The position numbers and the translations under genes were made by a program. A stretch of DNA of 64,000 nt from Ramlibacter ginsenosidimutans (GTDB lineage Bacteria > Pseudomonadota > Gammaproteobacteria > Burkholderiales > Burkholderiaceae_C). The stretch is taken from NCBI RefSeq assembly GCF_016654015.1, contig NZ_JAEPWM010000014.1:29606-93605 (forward strand), read 5' to 3'. The number at the start of each line of letters is the position of its first letter. Within the stretch, counting starts at the first letter, position 1. Of the stretch, positions 46,537 through 54,966 are shown one piece after another. The notes beneath the pieces are model-generated. The model was given only the letters and a program-made list of their open reading frames with translations, had not been told where the DNA came from and did not search any database.

Positions 46537-47742
46537 TCAGATGCGCTCGACGATCGTGGCGATACCCATGCCGCCGCCCACGCAGAGCGTGGCGAGGCCG
46601 TAGCGCAGCTGGCGCCGGTGCAACTCGTCGATCAGCGTGTTCAGGATCATGGCGCCGGTGGCGCCCAGCGGATGGCCCATGGCGATCGCGCCGCCGTTCA
46701 CGTTCACCTTCTCGTGCGGCACGCCCATCTCCTTCATGAAGCGCATGGGCACGGCGGCGAATGCCTCGTTCACTTCGAACAGGTCGATCTGGTCCACCGT
46801 CATGCCTGCCTTCGCCAGCGCCTTGCGCGCCGCGGGCATCGGGCCGGTCAGCATGATGGTCGGATCGGCGCCCGAGAGCGCGGCGGACACGATGCGTGCG
46901 CGCGGCGTGAAGCCATGGGCCTTGCCCGCCGCTTCGCTGCCGACCAACACCGCCGCCGCGCCATCGACGATGCCCGACGAATTGCCGGCGTGGTGCACGT
47001 GGTGGATGCGCTCCACCTGCGGATAGCGGCTGAGCGCCACCTGGTCGAAGCCCAGGGCGCCGAGCTGCTCGAATGCGGGCTTGAGCGCCGCGAGGCCTTC
47101 CATCGTGGTGCGCGGCTTGATGAACTCGTCCTGGTCGAGGATCACCTGGTCGAGGAAGTCCCTGACCGGCACCACGCTGCCGGCGAAGAAGCCGCCTTCG
47201 CGAGCGCGGGCCGCGCGCCGCTGCGACTCCAGCGCGAATGCGTCCACGTCCTCGCGAGTGAATCCTTCGATGGTCGCGATCAGGTCCGCGCCTATGCCTT
47301 GCGGCACGAAGGCCGTCGCCGCATTCGTTTCCGGGTCCTGCGACCAGGCGCCGCCGTCGGAGCCGATGGGCACGCGGCTCATGCTCTCGACGCCTCCGGC
47401 GACCACCAGGTCTTCCCAGCCGGAGCGCACCTTCTGCGCCGCCATGTTCACCGCTTCCAGCCCCGAGGCGCAGAAGCGATTGAGCTGCACACCGCTGCAG
47501 CGCCAGTCCCAGCCGGCCTTGAGCGCCGCGACCTTGGCGATCACCGAACCCTGTTCGCCGATGGGCGAGACGACGCCCATCACCACGTCATCGACCTGGC
47601 CCGTGTCGAAGTCGTTGCGCCTCTGCAGTTCGGACAGCACGCCGGCCAGCAGGTTGACCGGCTTCACCTCGTGCAGGCTGCCGTCCTTCTTGCCCTTGCC
47701 GCGCGGCGTGCGGATCGCGTCGTACACATAAGCTTCGCTCAT
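46537..47742 (-). CDS. Acetyl-CoA C-acyltransferase (3-ketoacyl-CoA thiolase)
   Basis: 401 residues. The nucleophile Cys is in NRFCASGLEAVNMAA (near 90), the His in GGAIAMGHPLGATGA, and the second Cys in ATLCVGGGMGIATIVE. It cleaves 3-ketoacyl-CoA in the last step of beta-oxidation. A GGAGG precedes the ATG and a TATACT box (47767-47772) lies 25 bases upstream, so it probably starts the fadA-fadB transcript. Confidence 0.94.
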   Translation of the reverse strand: MSEAYVYDAIRTPRGKGKKDGSLHEVKPVNLLAGVLSELQRRNDFDTGQVDDVVMGVVSPIGEQGSVIAKVAALKAGWDWRCSGVQLNRFCASGLEAVNMAAQKVRSGWEDLVVAGGVESMSRVPIGSDGGAWSQDPETNAATAFVPQGIGADLIATIEGFTREDVDAFALESQRRAARAREGGFFAGSVVPVRDFLDQVILDQDEFIKPRTTMEGLAALKPAFEQLGALGFDQVALSRYPQVERIHHVHHAGNSSGIVDGAAAVLVGSEAAGKAHGFTPRARIVSAALSGADPTIMLTGPMPAARKALAKAGMTVDQIDLFEVNEAFAAVPMRFMKEMGVPHEKVNVNGGAIAMGHPLGATGAMILNTLIDELHRRQLRYGLATLCVGGGMGIATIVERI

Positions 47743-47766
47743 GGGGTCCTCCTGGCAATGCGCCGC

Positions 47767-47772
47767 AGTATA
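47767..47772 (-). promoter_or_regulatory. Candidate -10 box for the thiolase-fadB operon
   Basis: TATACT on the minus strand, 25 bases upstream of the thiolase ATG, in the 202-base divergent gap. No strong -35 is seen. The other half of the gap is GC-rich and supplies the AAGGAG of the lipoprotein gene. Confidence 0.4.
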
Positions 47773-47944
47773 GGGGTCGCATCCGGCGATTGCTCGGCAG
47801 GAACAGGAGCGCCGGGTAACGGTCGCGCTGCTGCATGTCGCTCACGTGACGCTCTGCGGGTTTGCCTCAGACCGACGCGGGAACGCGCAGGCCTAGATTG
47901 CCACCGAGCCCGCGATGTCACGCGGGCCGTTCAAGGAGACATCT

Positions 47945-50401
47945 GTGGTACCCCAATTGCAGAAAAGGAGACCGCGGGCCGCGGTCTGGCATGCGCTCGG
48001 CCTGGTGATCGTGTCCGTCGCGCTCAGCTCGTGCGGCGGCGGCAACGGCGACCACGGCACGCCGCTGAGCATTCGCACCGTGTCCAACCGCGCGGACCTG
48101 ATCAGCGATGGCGATGCGCTCGTGGAGGTCACTGCGCCCCCGGGCCTGGCCAAGCAGGACCTCACCATCAAGCTCAATGGCAGCGACGTCACGAGCGCCT
48201 TCACCGACCAGGGCCACGGCAAGATGCTGGGCGTGGTCACCGGCCTGAAGACGGGGGCCAACGTGGTGGAAGCCGAAACGAACAGGGGCTCGCCGCCGGG
48301 CGCCAGGCTCACCATCACGAATGCGCCGCGCAGCGGGCCGGTGCTGTCGGGTGCGCAGATCACTCCCTACTACTGCGCCACGCCGACGCCGCAGCCGCAG
48401 TCGGGCACCACCCCGGCGACCAACGCGAGCGGGCTCTCGGGGCAGCCCGACGCGAACTGCAACATCGCGACCGAAACCAAGCTCTACTACCGCACCACCG
48501 CGGCCAGCACCGGCACGGGCGCCTGCTCCACGGCCTTGCCCGACCCGGTCTGGAACAGCAATGGCCTCACCGGCGCGATTCCGGCGGCACCGACCGCGCC
48601 GGCGAACTCGTGCTGGAAGCCGTACACGCCCGGCACCACGCCGGCGGACATGGCGACGGCGACCACCGACAACGGCCAGATCGTTCCCTTCATCGTGCGC
48701 CTCGAACGCGGCACGATGAACCGCGGCATCTATGACCTCGCGGTGCTGTTCGATCCTGCCAAGCCCTGGACTCCCGTGGCCCCGCAAGCGCAGTGGAACG
48801 GCAAGGTGTTCTACAGCTTCGGCGCCAGCACCGGCCAGCCGCGGCGGCAGGCCCGCTCCACGGCTACGGCCTGGAGCCAGCTGGAGCTGCAACTGCAGCG
48901 TGGCTGGATCGTCGTGTCCAACAGCATGACCGACTCGCTGCGCAACTCCAATCGCGTCGTCATGTCCGAGACCGTGATGATGATGAAGGAGCACATAGGC
49001 GACACCTACGGGTCGATCCGCTACACGCTCGGCACCGGCTGCTCCGGCGGCTCGATCAACTCCAACATGAACCTCTCGATCATGCCGGGCAACCTGGACG
49101 GCGTCGTCACGAACTGCACCTATCCCGATTCCGAAACGACCTCGCTCGAGGTCGGGGACTGCACGCTGCTGGTGGAGGCCTACCAGAAGCCGCAGATGCA
49201 GGCTCTCTGGAGCGGCATGCTGCAGTCGGACATCAACGCCAAGGAGGCCGCCATCAACGGCCATCCGGACCAGACGGGTTGCCAGGCATGGTTCAACCTG
49301 TTCGGCAGCAACGGCAAGGCCGGCCTCTACAAGATGCGGACGGTGACCGACAACAACACGGGAGCCATCAGCGAGGCCGCGACGCCGACCAACAACTGCG
49401 AGCTGCCGAACAGCGCCGTGTACGACCCGGCGAATCCGGTCGCGACGGCCACGCTGCCGCGTTGCAATGCGTGGTCCTGGGGCGCGTCGATCTGGGGCAC
49501 GGTGAGCGGGTCTCCCGCGGCGAAGGACACGCGTGACAACGTGGGCGTGCAGTACGGCCTGGGCGCGCTGCTGGCCGGCAGGATCTCGGCGGAGGAGTTC
49601 GTCACGCTCAACGAGGTGATCGGCGGGACCGACCACGATACGACGCCGACGGCGGCACGCACCAGCGCAGACACCGACGCGCTCGCCATCGCCTACCGCT
49701 CCGGCATCGTCGCCTCGGGCAAGAACCTGGCGAAGGCGGCCATCATCGACGAGCGTGGCTGGGACGATTCGCTGATCACCACGCCGCCCGGAAGCACCCT
49801 CTTCGTCACGCTGTTCGGCATCCACCACCAGTGGTACAGCTGGGCGATCCGCGACCGGATCACGCGCGATGCGGGCGACGCCGACAACCAGGCCTTGTGG
49901 CGCTTCGCGCGGGGCGCGATGCCGGCGTCGCCGGCCATGAGCCTGGACGCGTTCAACAACATGGACCAGTGGCTGACCACGCTCGTGACGGACCCGAGCA
50001 ACCGCTCCATCGAGCAGAAGGTGCGCGCGGCGCGTCCGGCGAGCTCGAAGGACTTCTGCTACCTGACCAGCGACACCACGCAGAGCACGAAGATCTTCGA
50101 CCAGGCGACCTGCGACGCCGATCCGTTCCTCAAGCCCGCGGCCTCGCCGCGCCAGGTGGCCGGCGGCCCGCGCTCCGAGGACGTGCTGAAGTGCCAGCTC
50201 AAGCCGCTCTCGCAGTTCGACTACCCGAGCAACACCTTCACCCCGGCGCAGTTCTCGCGCCTGCAGGCGGTGTTCGGCACCGGCGTGTGCGACTGGAGCA
50301 AGCCCGGCGTGGGCCAGCAGGCCGCACAGAGCCCGCTGACGTTCAAGGCCGGTCCGGGCGGTCAACCGCTGGGCGACGCACCGACGTCTTCGCGCCTGTA
50401 A
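47945..50401 (+). CDS. Large DUF6351-type lipoprotein, probable alpha/beta hydrolase
   Basis: 818 residues. AAGGAG (47933-47938) lies six bases before GTG 47945, so this start is preferred over the in-frame ATG at 47915. A hydrophobic segment ends in lipobox LSSC with three glycines. The body has many Thr/Ser and about 14 cysteines; GTGCSGGSINSN (near 363) resembles a hydrolase nucleophile elbow, and HHQWYSWAIRDR near the C-terminus may supply His. The family is, as I recall, DUF6351, related to tannase/polyhydroxybutyrate oligomer hydrolases. Function is inferred, not shown. Confidence 0.75.
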   Translation: MVPQLQKRRPRAAVWHALGLVIVSVALSSCGGGNGDHGTPLSIRTVSNRADLISDGDALVEVTAPPGLAKQDLTIKLNGSDVTSAFTDQGHGKMLGVVTGLKTGANVVEAETNRGSPPGARLTITNAPRSGPVLSGAQITPYYCATPTPQPQSGTTPATNASGLSGQPDANCNIATETKLYYRTTAASTGTGACSTALPDPVWNSNGLTGAIPAAPTAPANSCWKPYTPGTTPADMATATTDNGQIVPFIVRLERGTMNRGIYDLAVLFDPAKPWTPVAPQAQWNGKVFYSFGASTGQPRRQARSTATAWSQLELQLQRGWIVVSNSMTDSLRNSNRVVMSETVMMMKEHIGDTYGSIRYTLGTGCSGGSINSNMNLSIMPGNLDGVVTNCTYPDSETTSLEVGDCTLLVEAYQKPQMQALWSGMLQSDINAKEAAINGHPDQTGCQAWFNLFGSNGKAGLYKMRTVTDNNTGAISEAATPTNNCELPNSAVYDPANPVATATLPRCNAWSWGASIWGTVSGSPAAKDTRDNVGVQYGLGALLAGRISAEEFVTLNEVIGGTDHDTTPTAARTSADTDALAIAYRSGIVASGKNLAKAAIIDERGWDDSLITTPPGSTLFVTLFGIHHQWYSWAIRDRITRDAGDADNQALWRFARGAMPASPAMSLDAFNNMDQWLTTLVTDPSNRSIEQKVRAARPASSKDFCYLTSDTTQSTKIFDQATCDADPFLKPAASPRQVAGGPRSEDVLKCQLKPLSQFDYPSNTFTPAQFSRLQAVFGTGVCDWSKPGVGQQAAQSPLTFKAGPGGQPLGDAPTSSRL

Positions 50402-50413
50402 GCGCTTAAGCTG

Positions 50414-50452
50414 GTGGCCGCTGTCCGAGAGGACGGCGGCCTTTTCTTTTCG
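50414..50452 (+). terminator. Rho-independent terminator after the DUF6351 lipoprotein
   Basis: GGCCGCTGTCC-GAGA-GGACGGCGGCC, an 11-base stem with one G-T pair, is followed by TTTTCTTTTCG. A textbook terminator 13 bases after the stop codon. The next gene begins just beyond it. Confidence 0.9.
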
Positions 50453-50461
50453 TTTCCGGGG

Positions 50462-51634
50462 ATGCGCAAGATGATCGAACGCACGCTGTTCAACGCCGAC
50501 CACGAAGCCTTCCGCGATGCCTTCCGGCGCTTCGTGGACAAGGAGGTCGCGCCCTTCCACGCGGACTGGGAGGAGCAGGGCTACGTCGACCGCGCGCTGT
50601 GGAACAAGGCGGGCGCGAACGGCTATCTCTGTCCGACGATGCCGGAGACCTACGGCGGCGCCGGCGTGGACAAGCTGTATTCGGTGATCCAGATGGAGGA
50701 GCTCGCGCGCGGCGGCTTCACGGGCGTGGGCTTCGGGCTGCACAGCGAGATCGTCGCGCCGTACATCCTCCACTACGGCACCGAGGAACAGAAGCAGCGC
50801 TACCTGCCCCGGCTCGCCAGCGGCGACATGGTCGGTGCGATCGCCATGAGCGAGCCCGCGGCCGGCAGCGACCTGCAGGGCATTCGCAGCACCGCACTGC
50901 GCCAGGCCGACGGCAGCTACCTCCTGAACGGCAGCAAGACCTTCATCACCAACGGCTGGCATGCCGACCTGGTGATCGTGGTGGCGAAGACGGATCCCGC
51001 GGCCGGCGCGAAGGGCACGAGCCTGCTGCTGGTCGAACGCGGCATGGCGGGCTTCGAGAAAGGCAAGCGCCTGAAGAAGCTGGGCCTGAAGGCGCAGGAC
51101 ACCTCGGAGCTGTTCTTCGACAACGTGCGCGTGCCCGCGGCCAGCCTGCTGGGTGGCGAGTCCATGGTCAACCGCGGCTTCATCGCGCTGATGGAGCAGC
51201 TGCCCTGGGAGCGCATCCAGATCGCGATCACGGCGGTCGCGTCGGCGCAGGCGGCGATCGACTGGACGGTGCAGTACGTGAAGGACCGGCGCGTGTTCGG
51301 CCAGCCCGTGGCCGCGTTCCAGAACACGCGCTACAAGCTGGCCGAGCTGCAGACCGAGGTGCAGGTCGCGCGCGTGTTCGTCGACAAGTGCCTCGAGCTC
51401 GTGCTGCAGGACCAGCTCGACACCGCGACCGCGAGCATGGCCAAGTACTGGACCAGCGACCTGCAATGCAAGGTGATGGACGAATGCGTGCAGCTGCATG
51501 GCGGCTACGGCTACATGTGGGAGGTCCCGATCACGCGGGCCTACGCCGACGCCCGCGTCCAGCGCATCTATGGCGGCACCAACGAGATCATGAAGGAGGT
51601 GATCACCCGGGCCATGGGGCTGGGAGGAAAATAG
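50462..51634 (+). CDS. Long-chain acyl-CoA dehydrogenase-type flavoprotein
   Basis: About 390 residues. FAD/substrate motifs IAMSEPAAGSDLQGI and TFITNGWHADLVIVVAKTD, then VQLHGGYGYMWEVPITRAYADARV by pattern. The end IYGGTNEIMKEVI is that of LCAD-type enzymes, in which the catalytic Glu lies elsewhere; QLPWERIQIAI carries the matching Glu. It makes trans-2-enoyl-CoA and passes electrons to ETF. Start is ATG 50462 or 50471 (three residues shorter, better spaced from GGGG). Confidence 0.92.
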   Translation: MRKMIERTLFNADHEAFRDAFRRFVDKEVAPFHADWEEQGYVDRALWNKAGANGYLCPTMPETYGGAGVDKLYSVIQMEELARGGFTGVGFGLHSEIVAPYILHYGTEEQKQRYLPRLASGDMVGAIAMSEPAAGSDLQGIRSTALRQADGSYLLNGSKTFITNGWHADLVIVVAKTDPAAGAKGTSLLLVERGMAGFEKGKRLKKLGLKAQDTSELFFDNVRVPAASLLGGESMVNRGFIALMEQLPWERIQIAITAVASAQAAIDWTVQYVKDRRVFGQPVAAFQNTRYKLAELQTEVQVARVFVDKCLELVLQDQLDTATASMAKYWTSDLQCKVMDECVQLHGGYGYMWEVPITRAYADARVQRIYGGTNEIMKEVITRAMGLGGK

Positions 51635-51639
51635 GGCGC

Positions 51640-52107
51640 ATGCTGCGCGCCCTGCAAGACCTCTTCGATTCGTTTGTCGCTCCCTCCCTCTCTCCGGCCG
51701 AGCAGGAGCACCAGCTGCAACTGGCCACGGCCGTCCTGCTGGTGGAGGTGATGCGCTCCGATGCCGCCGTGCAGCCCGCCGAGCGCGCGGCCATCCTGGC
51801 CGCGCTGCACCGGCAGTTCCCGCTGGAATCCGATGCGTTGCAGCGGCTGCTGCAACTCGCCGAGCAGACCTCGCGCACGGCCAACGATTTCTTCGCCTTC
51901 ACGTCCACGCTGAACGAGCACTTCAGCCAGGAGCAGAAGATCGGCGTGATCGAATTCATGTGGCAGGTGGCCTATGCCGATGGCCGCATCGACGAGGGCG
52001 AGAACCACGTCATCTCGCGCGTCGCCGGCTTGCTGCACGTCACGCACGGCGAGTACATAGCCGCCAAGCTGCGGGCCAAGCAGGCGGCGGGACTCGGCGC
52101 GCCCTGA
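51640..52107 (+). CDS. TerB-family (tellurite resistance TerB-like) protein
   Basis: 155 residues, all helical. The repeated acidic helices with LLVEVMRSDAAVQPAERAAI and MWQVAYADGRIDEGENHVI match TerB/DjlA-type metal-binding helices. Best read as a cytosolic TerB domain protein of unknown role; no other ter genes are near. GGAGGA lies before the ATG, five bases after the acyl-CoA dehydrogenase stop, suggesting co-transcription. Confidence 0.85.
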   Translation: MLRALQDLFDSFVAPSLSPAEQEHQLQLATAVLLVEVMRSDAAVQPAERAAILAALHRQFPLESDALQRLLQLAEQTSRTANDFFAFTSTLNEHFSQEQKIGVIEFMWQVAYADGRIDEGENHVISRVAGLLHVTHGEYIAAKLRAKQAAGLGAP

Positions 52108-52149
52108 GGTTGACGGGCGGCGCTTGACCGGGGCGGGCGCCGCTCCTAA

Positions 52150-52169
52150 ACTTAACCGCATGGTTAAGT
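52150..52169 (+). promoter_or_regulatory. Perfect 20-base palindrome before the GFA-VOC-ArsR-SRPBCC operon
   Basis: ACTTAACC-GCAT-GGTTAAGT, 8-base arms, lies 14 bases before the GFA start codon. Palindromes with TTAACC/GGTTAA halves suit winged-helix ArsR regulators, and one is encoded in the operon (52991). It is probably the operator for autoregulation. It stands out as AT-rich in a GC-rich gap. Confidence 0.7.
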
Positions 52170-52183
52170 AACAGGGGAAATGA

Positions 52184-52531
52184 ATGAGCTACACCGGCAG
52201 CTGCCATTGCGGCGGCATCCGATTCGAGGTGGATGGCGAGGTCGACAGCGGGCTTGCCTGCAACTGCTCCATGTGCGCGCGGCGCGCATCGCTGCTGTGG
52301 TTCGTGCCCAGGGACAAGCTGCGCCTGCTCACGAGCGAGGACGCGGTGTCCACGTACCTGTTCAACAAGCACGTGATCCGGCACCGCTTCTGCGCGAAGT
52401 GCGGCATCCACGCCTTCGGCGAAGCACAGGGGCCGGACGGCCGCGCGATGGCCGCCATCAACCTGCGCACGCTGGAAAATTTCGACCTGGACAGCGTGCC
52501 GGTGAAGCACTACGACGGTCGTTCGACCTGA
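52184..52531 (+). CDS. GFA-family (glutathione-dependent formaldehyde-activating-like) zinc protein
   Basis: 115 residues. The Cys motifs GSCHCGGIRFEVDG, CNCSMC and FCAKCGIHAF form the zinc sites of the GFA/CENP-V fold. Family members are often of unknown substrate; only a few activate formaldehyde. First gene of a four-gene operon under the palindrome at 52150-52169. Confidence 0.88.
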   Translation: MSYTGSCHCGGIRFEVDGEVDSGLACNCSMCARRASLLWFVPRDKLRLLTSEDAVSTYLFNKHVIRHRFCAKCGIHAFGEAQGPDGRAMAAINLRTLENFDLDSVPVKHYDGRST

Positions 52532-52590
52532 CCCCTCGGGCGCCATTCCGGTTTCGCGGCAGCGCGCCGCATGCACCCAGGAGAATTGCC

Positions 52591-52983
52591 ATGGATCCTG
52601 TTGTCCATTTCGAGATGCCTTATGACGACGCCGCGCGCATCGCGCGTTTCTACGAACAGGCGTTCGGCTGGAAGCTGCAGAGGCTCGGGGCCGAGATGGG
52701 GCACTACGTTCTCGCGACCACCGCGGAAGCGGATGCGAGGCCGGACGGCCAGCGGGGCGCCATCAACGGTGGCTTCTTCCCGCGCAGTCCGGAGATGCCG
52801 GGCCAGCATCCTTCGATAGTCATCGCCGTCGGCGACATCCAGTCGGCCATGACGAAGGTGAAGCAGGCCGGCGGCGAGGTGCTGGGCACGCCCATGGAGA
52901 TCCCCGGCGTCGGCCAGTACGTGGCTTTCCACGACACGGAGCGCAACCGGGTGAGCATGCTGCAGCCCTTGCCGCGCTCCTGA
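52591..52983 (+). CDS. VOC-family (glyoxalase/bleomycin resistance) protein
   Basis: 130 residues with the two beta-alpha-beta-beta-beta modules of the VOC fold: VHFEMPYDDAARIARFYEQAFGW opens the first and HPSIVIAVGDIQSAMTKVKQAGG the second (quoted in part). FHDTERNRVSMLQP ends it. His and Glu ligands for a metal are plausible (VHFEMP, FHDTERN). An AGGAG lies 10 bases before the ATG. Substrate unknown. Confidence 0.85.
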   Translation: MDPVVHFEMPYDDAARIARFYEQAFGWKLQRLGAEMGHYVLATTAEADARPDGQRGAINGGFFPRSPEMPGQHPSIVIAVGDIQSAMTKVKQAGGEVLGTPMEIPGVGQYVAFHDTERNRVSMLQPLPRS

Positions 52984-52990
52984 GCGGCGG

Positions 52991-53425
52991 ATGACGCCCG
53001 CAGCTGACCTCGACCAGGTGTTCGGGGCCTTGGCCGATGCCACGCGCCGCGGCGTGATCGCGCGGCTCACGCAGGGCCGCGCGAGCATCACGGAGCTCGC
53101 GCACCCGCACGGCATGTCCCTGCCGGGTTTCATGAAGCACCTGCGGGTCCTCGAGGACGCGGGCCTGCTGGTGCGCACGAAGGAAGGGCGCACGGTGCGC
53201 TGCGAACTGGCGCCGCGCGCGCTGGAGGATGCGGCGATGTGGCTGGCGCAGTACGAAGCATTCTGGAGCGCCCGGCTCGACGCACTGGGCCGCTACCTGT
53301 ATCACGAGCAGGAGGTACATCCATGGACCGCCCGGCCGCCGCGCAAGCGCAGCTCCGCATCACGCGACGCTACGGCGTCCCCGCCGAAAAAGTCTGGCAA
53401 GCCTGGACCGACCCGCAGGCGCTGA
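52991..53425 (+). CDS. ArsR-family winged-helix repressor
   Basis: 144 residues. VFGALADATRRGVIARLTQG opens the helix-turn-helix, SLPGFMKHLRVLEDAGLLVRTKEGR is the recognition and wing. There are no metal-binding cysteines, so it is the type paired with SRPBCC proteins rather than a metal sensor. The last ~35 residues overlap the SRPBCC gene in another frame and look like translation of that gene, so the natural protein may be shorter. Likely binds the palindrome at 52150. Confidence 0.85.
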   Translation: MTPAADLDQVFGALADATRRGVIARLTQGRASITELAHPHGMSLPGFMKHLRVLEDAGLLVRTKEGRTVRCELAPRALEDAAMWLAQYEAFWSARLDALGRYLYHEQEVHPWTARPPRKRSSASRDATASPPKKSGKPGPTRRR

Positions 53426-53802
53426 GTGCGTGGTTCGGGCCCGGCGAACCGCATTCGGTGCTGGTCGCGGAGCTGGACGTGCGTCCGGGCGGAAACTACC
53501 GCATCCGCTTCCGCACGCAGGACGGCGGGGAACACGAAGTGGGCGGCACGTACGAATTCGTCGAAGTCAACGCGCGGCTGGTCTTCAGCTGGGCGTGGCA
53601 CAGCACGCCGGAGCGCGTGTCCCGCGTGAGCGTGACGCTGCGCCCCGTGCCGGGCGGCACGGAGCTGGAGCTGCTGCACGACCGCTTCCACGATGCGGCT
53701 GCCGGCGACAACCATCGTCGCGGCTGGACTGCCACCATCGCGAAGCTGGACGCGTGGATCAATAGCGGTTCGGGTCGCGCGGATAGCGGTCGTCGCGATT
53801 GA
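53323..53802 (+). CDS. SRPBCC (AHSA1-type) ligand-binding protein
   Basis: 159 residues with AHSA1/START fold features: RYGVPAEKVWQAWTDPQALSAWFGP in the first helix region (quoted in part), RPGGNYRIRF, and LLHDRFHDAAAGDNHRRGW. GGAGG precedes the ATG by seven bases. Such genes often follow an ArsR regulator like the one here. Overlap with ArsR is 103 bases, and its 3' end overlaps the convergent gene by 44 bases. Confidence 0.85.
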   Translation: MDRPAAAQAQLRITRRYGVPAEKVWQAWTDPQALSAWFGPGEPHSVLVAELDVRPGGNYRIRFRTQDGGEHEVGGTYEFVEVNARLVFSWAWHSTPERVSRVSVTLRPVPGGTELELLHDRFHDAAAGDNHRRGWTATIAKLDAWINSGSGRADSGRRD

Positions 53803-54277
53803 TCACGCCGTCGCCGTCGCGATCGCCATAGCGACGCCGGCGGCTGTTGTCGTATTCCGCGTAGCCGTCGCCGCGCACCCAGTGCCCCGGCTGCAGGTAC
53901 CACGAGCCGTCGGCGTGCTGCTGCCAGTGTGCGGCCTGCCACGCGTAGCCGGGCCGCGCCTCGACGAAGGCGCCGCCGTGCCAGATGTAGCGCCCATCCT
54001 CGAAGGTGTAGTAGCCGGGCGCCCAGACCTGGCCCGGGCGGGGAGCCGGCACGGTCTCGACCACAGGCGCCGGCGGCGGCGACTGCACGACATACCCGGA
54101 GTTGCCCATGATCACCTGGGGTCCGTTGCTGTAGGCGGGCGCACCGTAGTAAGGCGCTGCGCCTTGGGTGTAGGGAACGGTGCCCGCCACGACGGCGGGG
54201 GTAGCCTGCGCGATCGAGGCGAGGCCGGCCAGCGAGCCGGCGGCCACGGCCAGGGCGAGCATCTTCTTGCGGTTCAT
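53759..54277 (-). CDS. Secreted YXWGXW-repeat protein with an EF-hand-like loop
   Basis: 172 residues: signal peptide (MNRKKMLALAVAAG up to ASIAQA), a Pro/Tyr/Gly-rich part, then YXWGXW-like segments (GQVWAPGYYTF, GRYIWHGGAF, AHWQQHADGSWYLQPGHWV). Near the C-terminus is DRDGDGVINRDD, matching the 12-residue calcium loop with Asp/Asn at positions 1, 3, 5 and 12. Role unknown; probably periplasmic or surface. The 115-base gap before it carries a CTTGTC/GACAAG dyad and a J-domain gene downstream. Confidence 0.82.
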   Translation of the reverse strand: MNRKKMLALAVAAGSLAGLASIAQATPAVVAGTVPYTQGAAPYYGAPAYSNGPQVIMGNSGYVVQSPPPAPVVETVPAPRPGQVWAPGYYTFEDGRYIWHGGAFVEARPGYAWQAAHWQQHADGSWYLQPGHWVRGDGYAEYDNSRRRRYGDRDGDGVINRDDRYPRDPNRY

Positions 54278-54392
54278 GTCGTACTCCTTGTCGTATGGTG
54301 ACAAGGTGCGGCCGCGCTCGCCCGAACGGCATCGGACCGCTACGGTTCTGCTCGTCGGCGTTGTCTGGCTTGGCGCTTGGCCGCAGTGCGGA

Positions 54393-54878
54393 TCAGCTGC
54401 GAGGGACGGGGCAGGCCGCGGCTTCGGCGACCTGCTGGCAGGGCGGCACCAGTGCAGGCGCGGCGGTCGCGGCACGTGCGGGCATCGCGGTGAGGTACAT
54501 CGCCGTGGCGACGGTTCCGATCGCGACCACGAGCGTGCCGAACAGCAGGTACCACGGCCAGCTGATCGCGGGGTGCAGGTAGGCCCACAGGTGCGCAGGG
54601 ACGGCGGGACGGGCCGGCAGGGGCCGCGCCATCCGTTCCGCGCGCCGGATCCATAGGTCGTGCTCGGTGCGGCGGTGCGGATCGGAGAGCACGTCGTACG
54701 CCGCGTTGATGGCGGCCATCGCGCGCGCCGCATTCGGGTTGCCCGGCATCTTGTCCGGGTGGTATTTCTGGGCCAGCTTGCGATAGGCGGCGCGCACCCG
54801 CTCCGCGCTGGCGTCGCGCTCGACCTGCAGCACGTCGTAGTAGGTGGGCATGGTCTCGGCCATCGCTACGATTTTCAT
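54393..54878 (-). CDS. J-domain membrane protein
   Basis: 161 residues. The J domain (about 12-75) has the HPD motif in KYHPDKMPGNPN and the YYDVLQVERDASAERV start. A transmembrane helix follows (WPWYLLFGTLVVAIGTVATAMYL region, about 110-132), then a short Ala/Pro tail with two Cys. It would recruit DnaK to the inner membrane. Start may be 54878, 54863 or 54851; all keep the J domain. Confidence 0.85.
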   Translation of the reverse strand: MKIVAMAETMPTYYDVLQVERDASAERVRAAYRKLAQKYHPDKMPGNPNAARAMAAINAAYDVLSDPHRRTEHDLWIRRAERMARPLPARPAVPAHLWAYLHPAISWPWYLLFGTLVVAIGTVATAMYLTAMPARAATAAPALVPPCQQVAEAAACPVPRS

Positions 54879-54966
54879 AGCTTCGCCGCCGCGCCGTCCA
54901 GCAAAAGCTGGCGTCGTGGTGCGCCCTGTGGGTTCGCTGCTACAAAAACAGCAGCTTGAGCCCGCG

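Noticed and set aside
44474..46603. 709-codon plus-strand frame opposite the fadB-like gene
   Set aside because: Shadow of fadB codon usage; the minus-strand protein has all catalytic motifs.
47918..51499. 1193-codon open frame on the minus strand across the lipoprotein and acyl-CoA dehydrogenase genes
   Set aside because: GC-rich codon bias makes antisense frames open; the product is His/Arg/Ala-rich with no domains and the plus-strand genes are clear.
51640..52107. Tellurite resistance operon
   Set aside because: Only one TerB-like domain protein; no terC, terD or terZ nearby.
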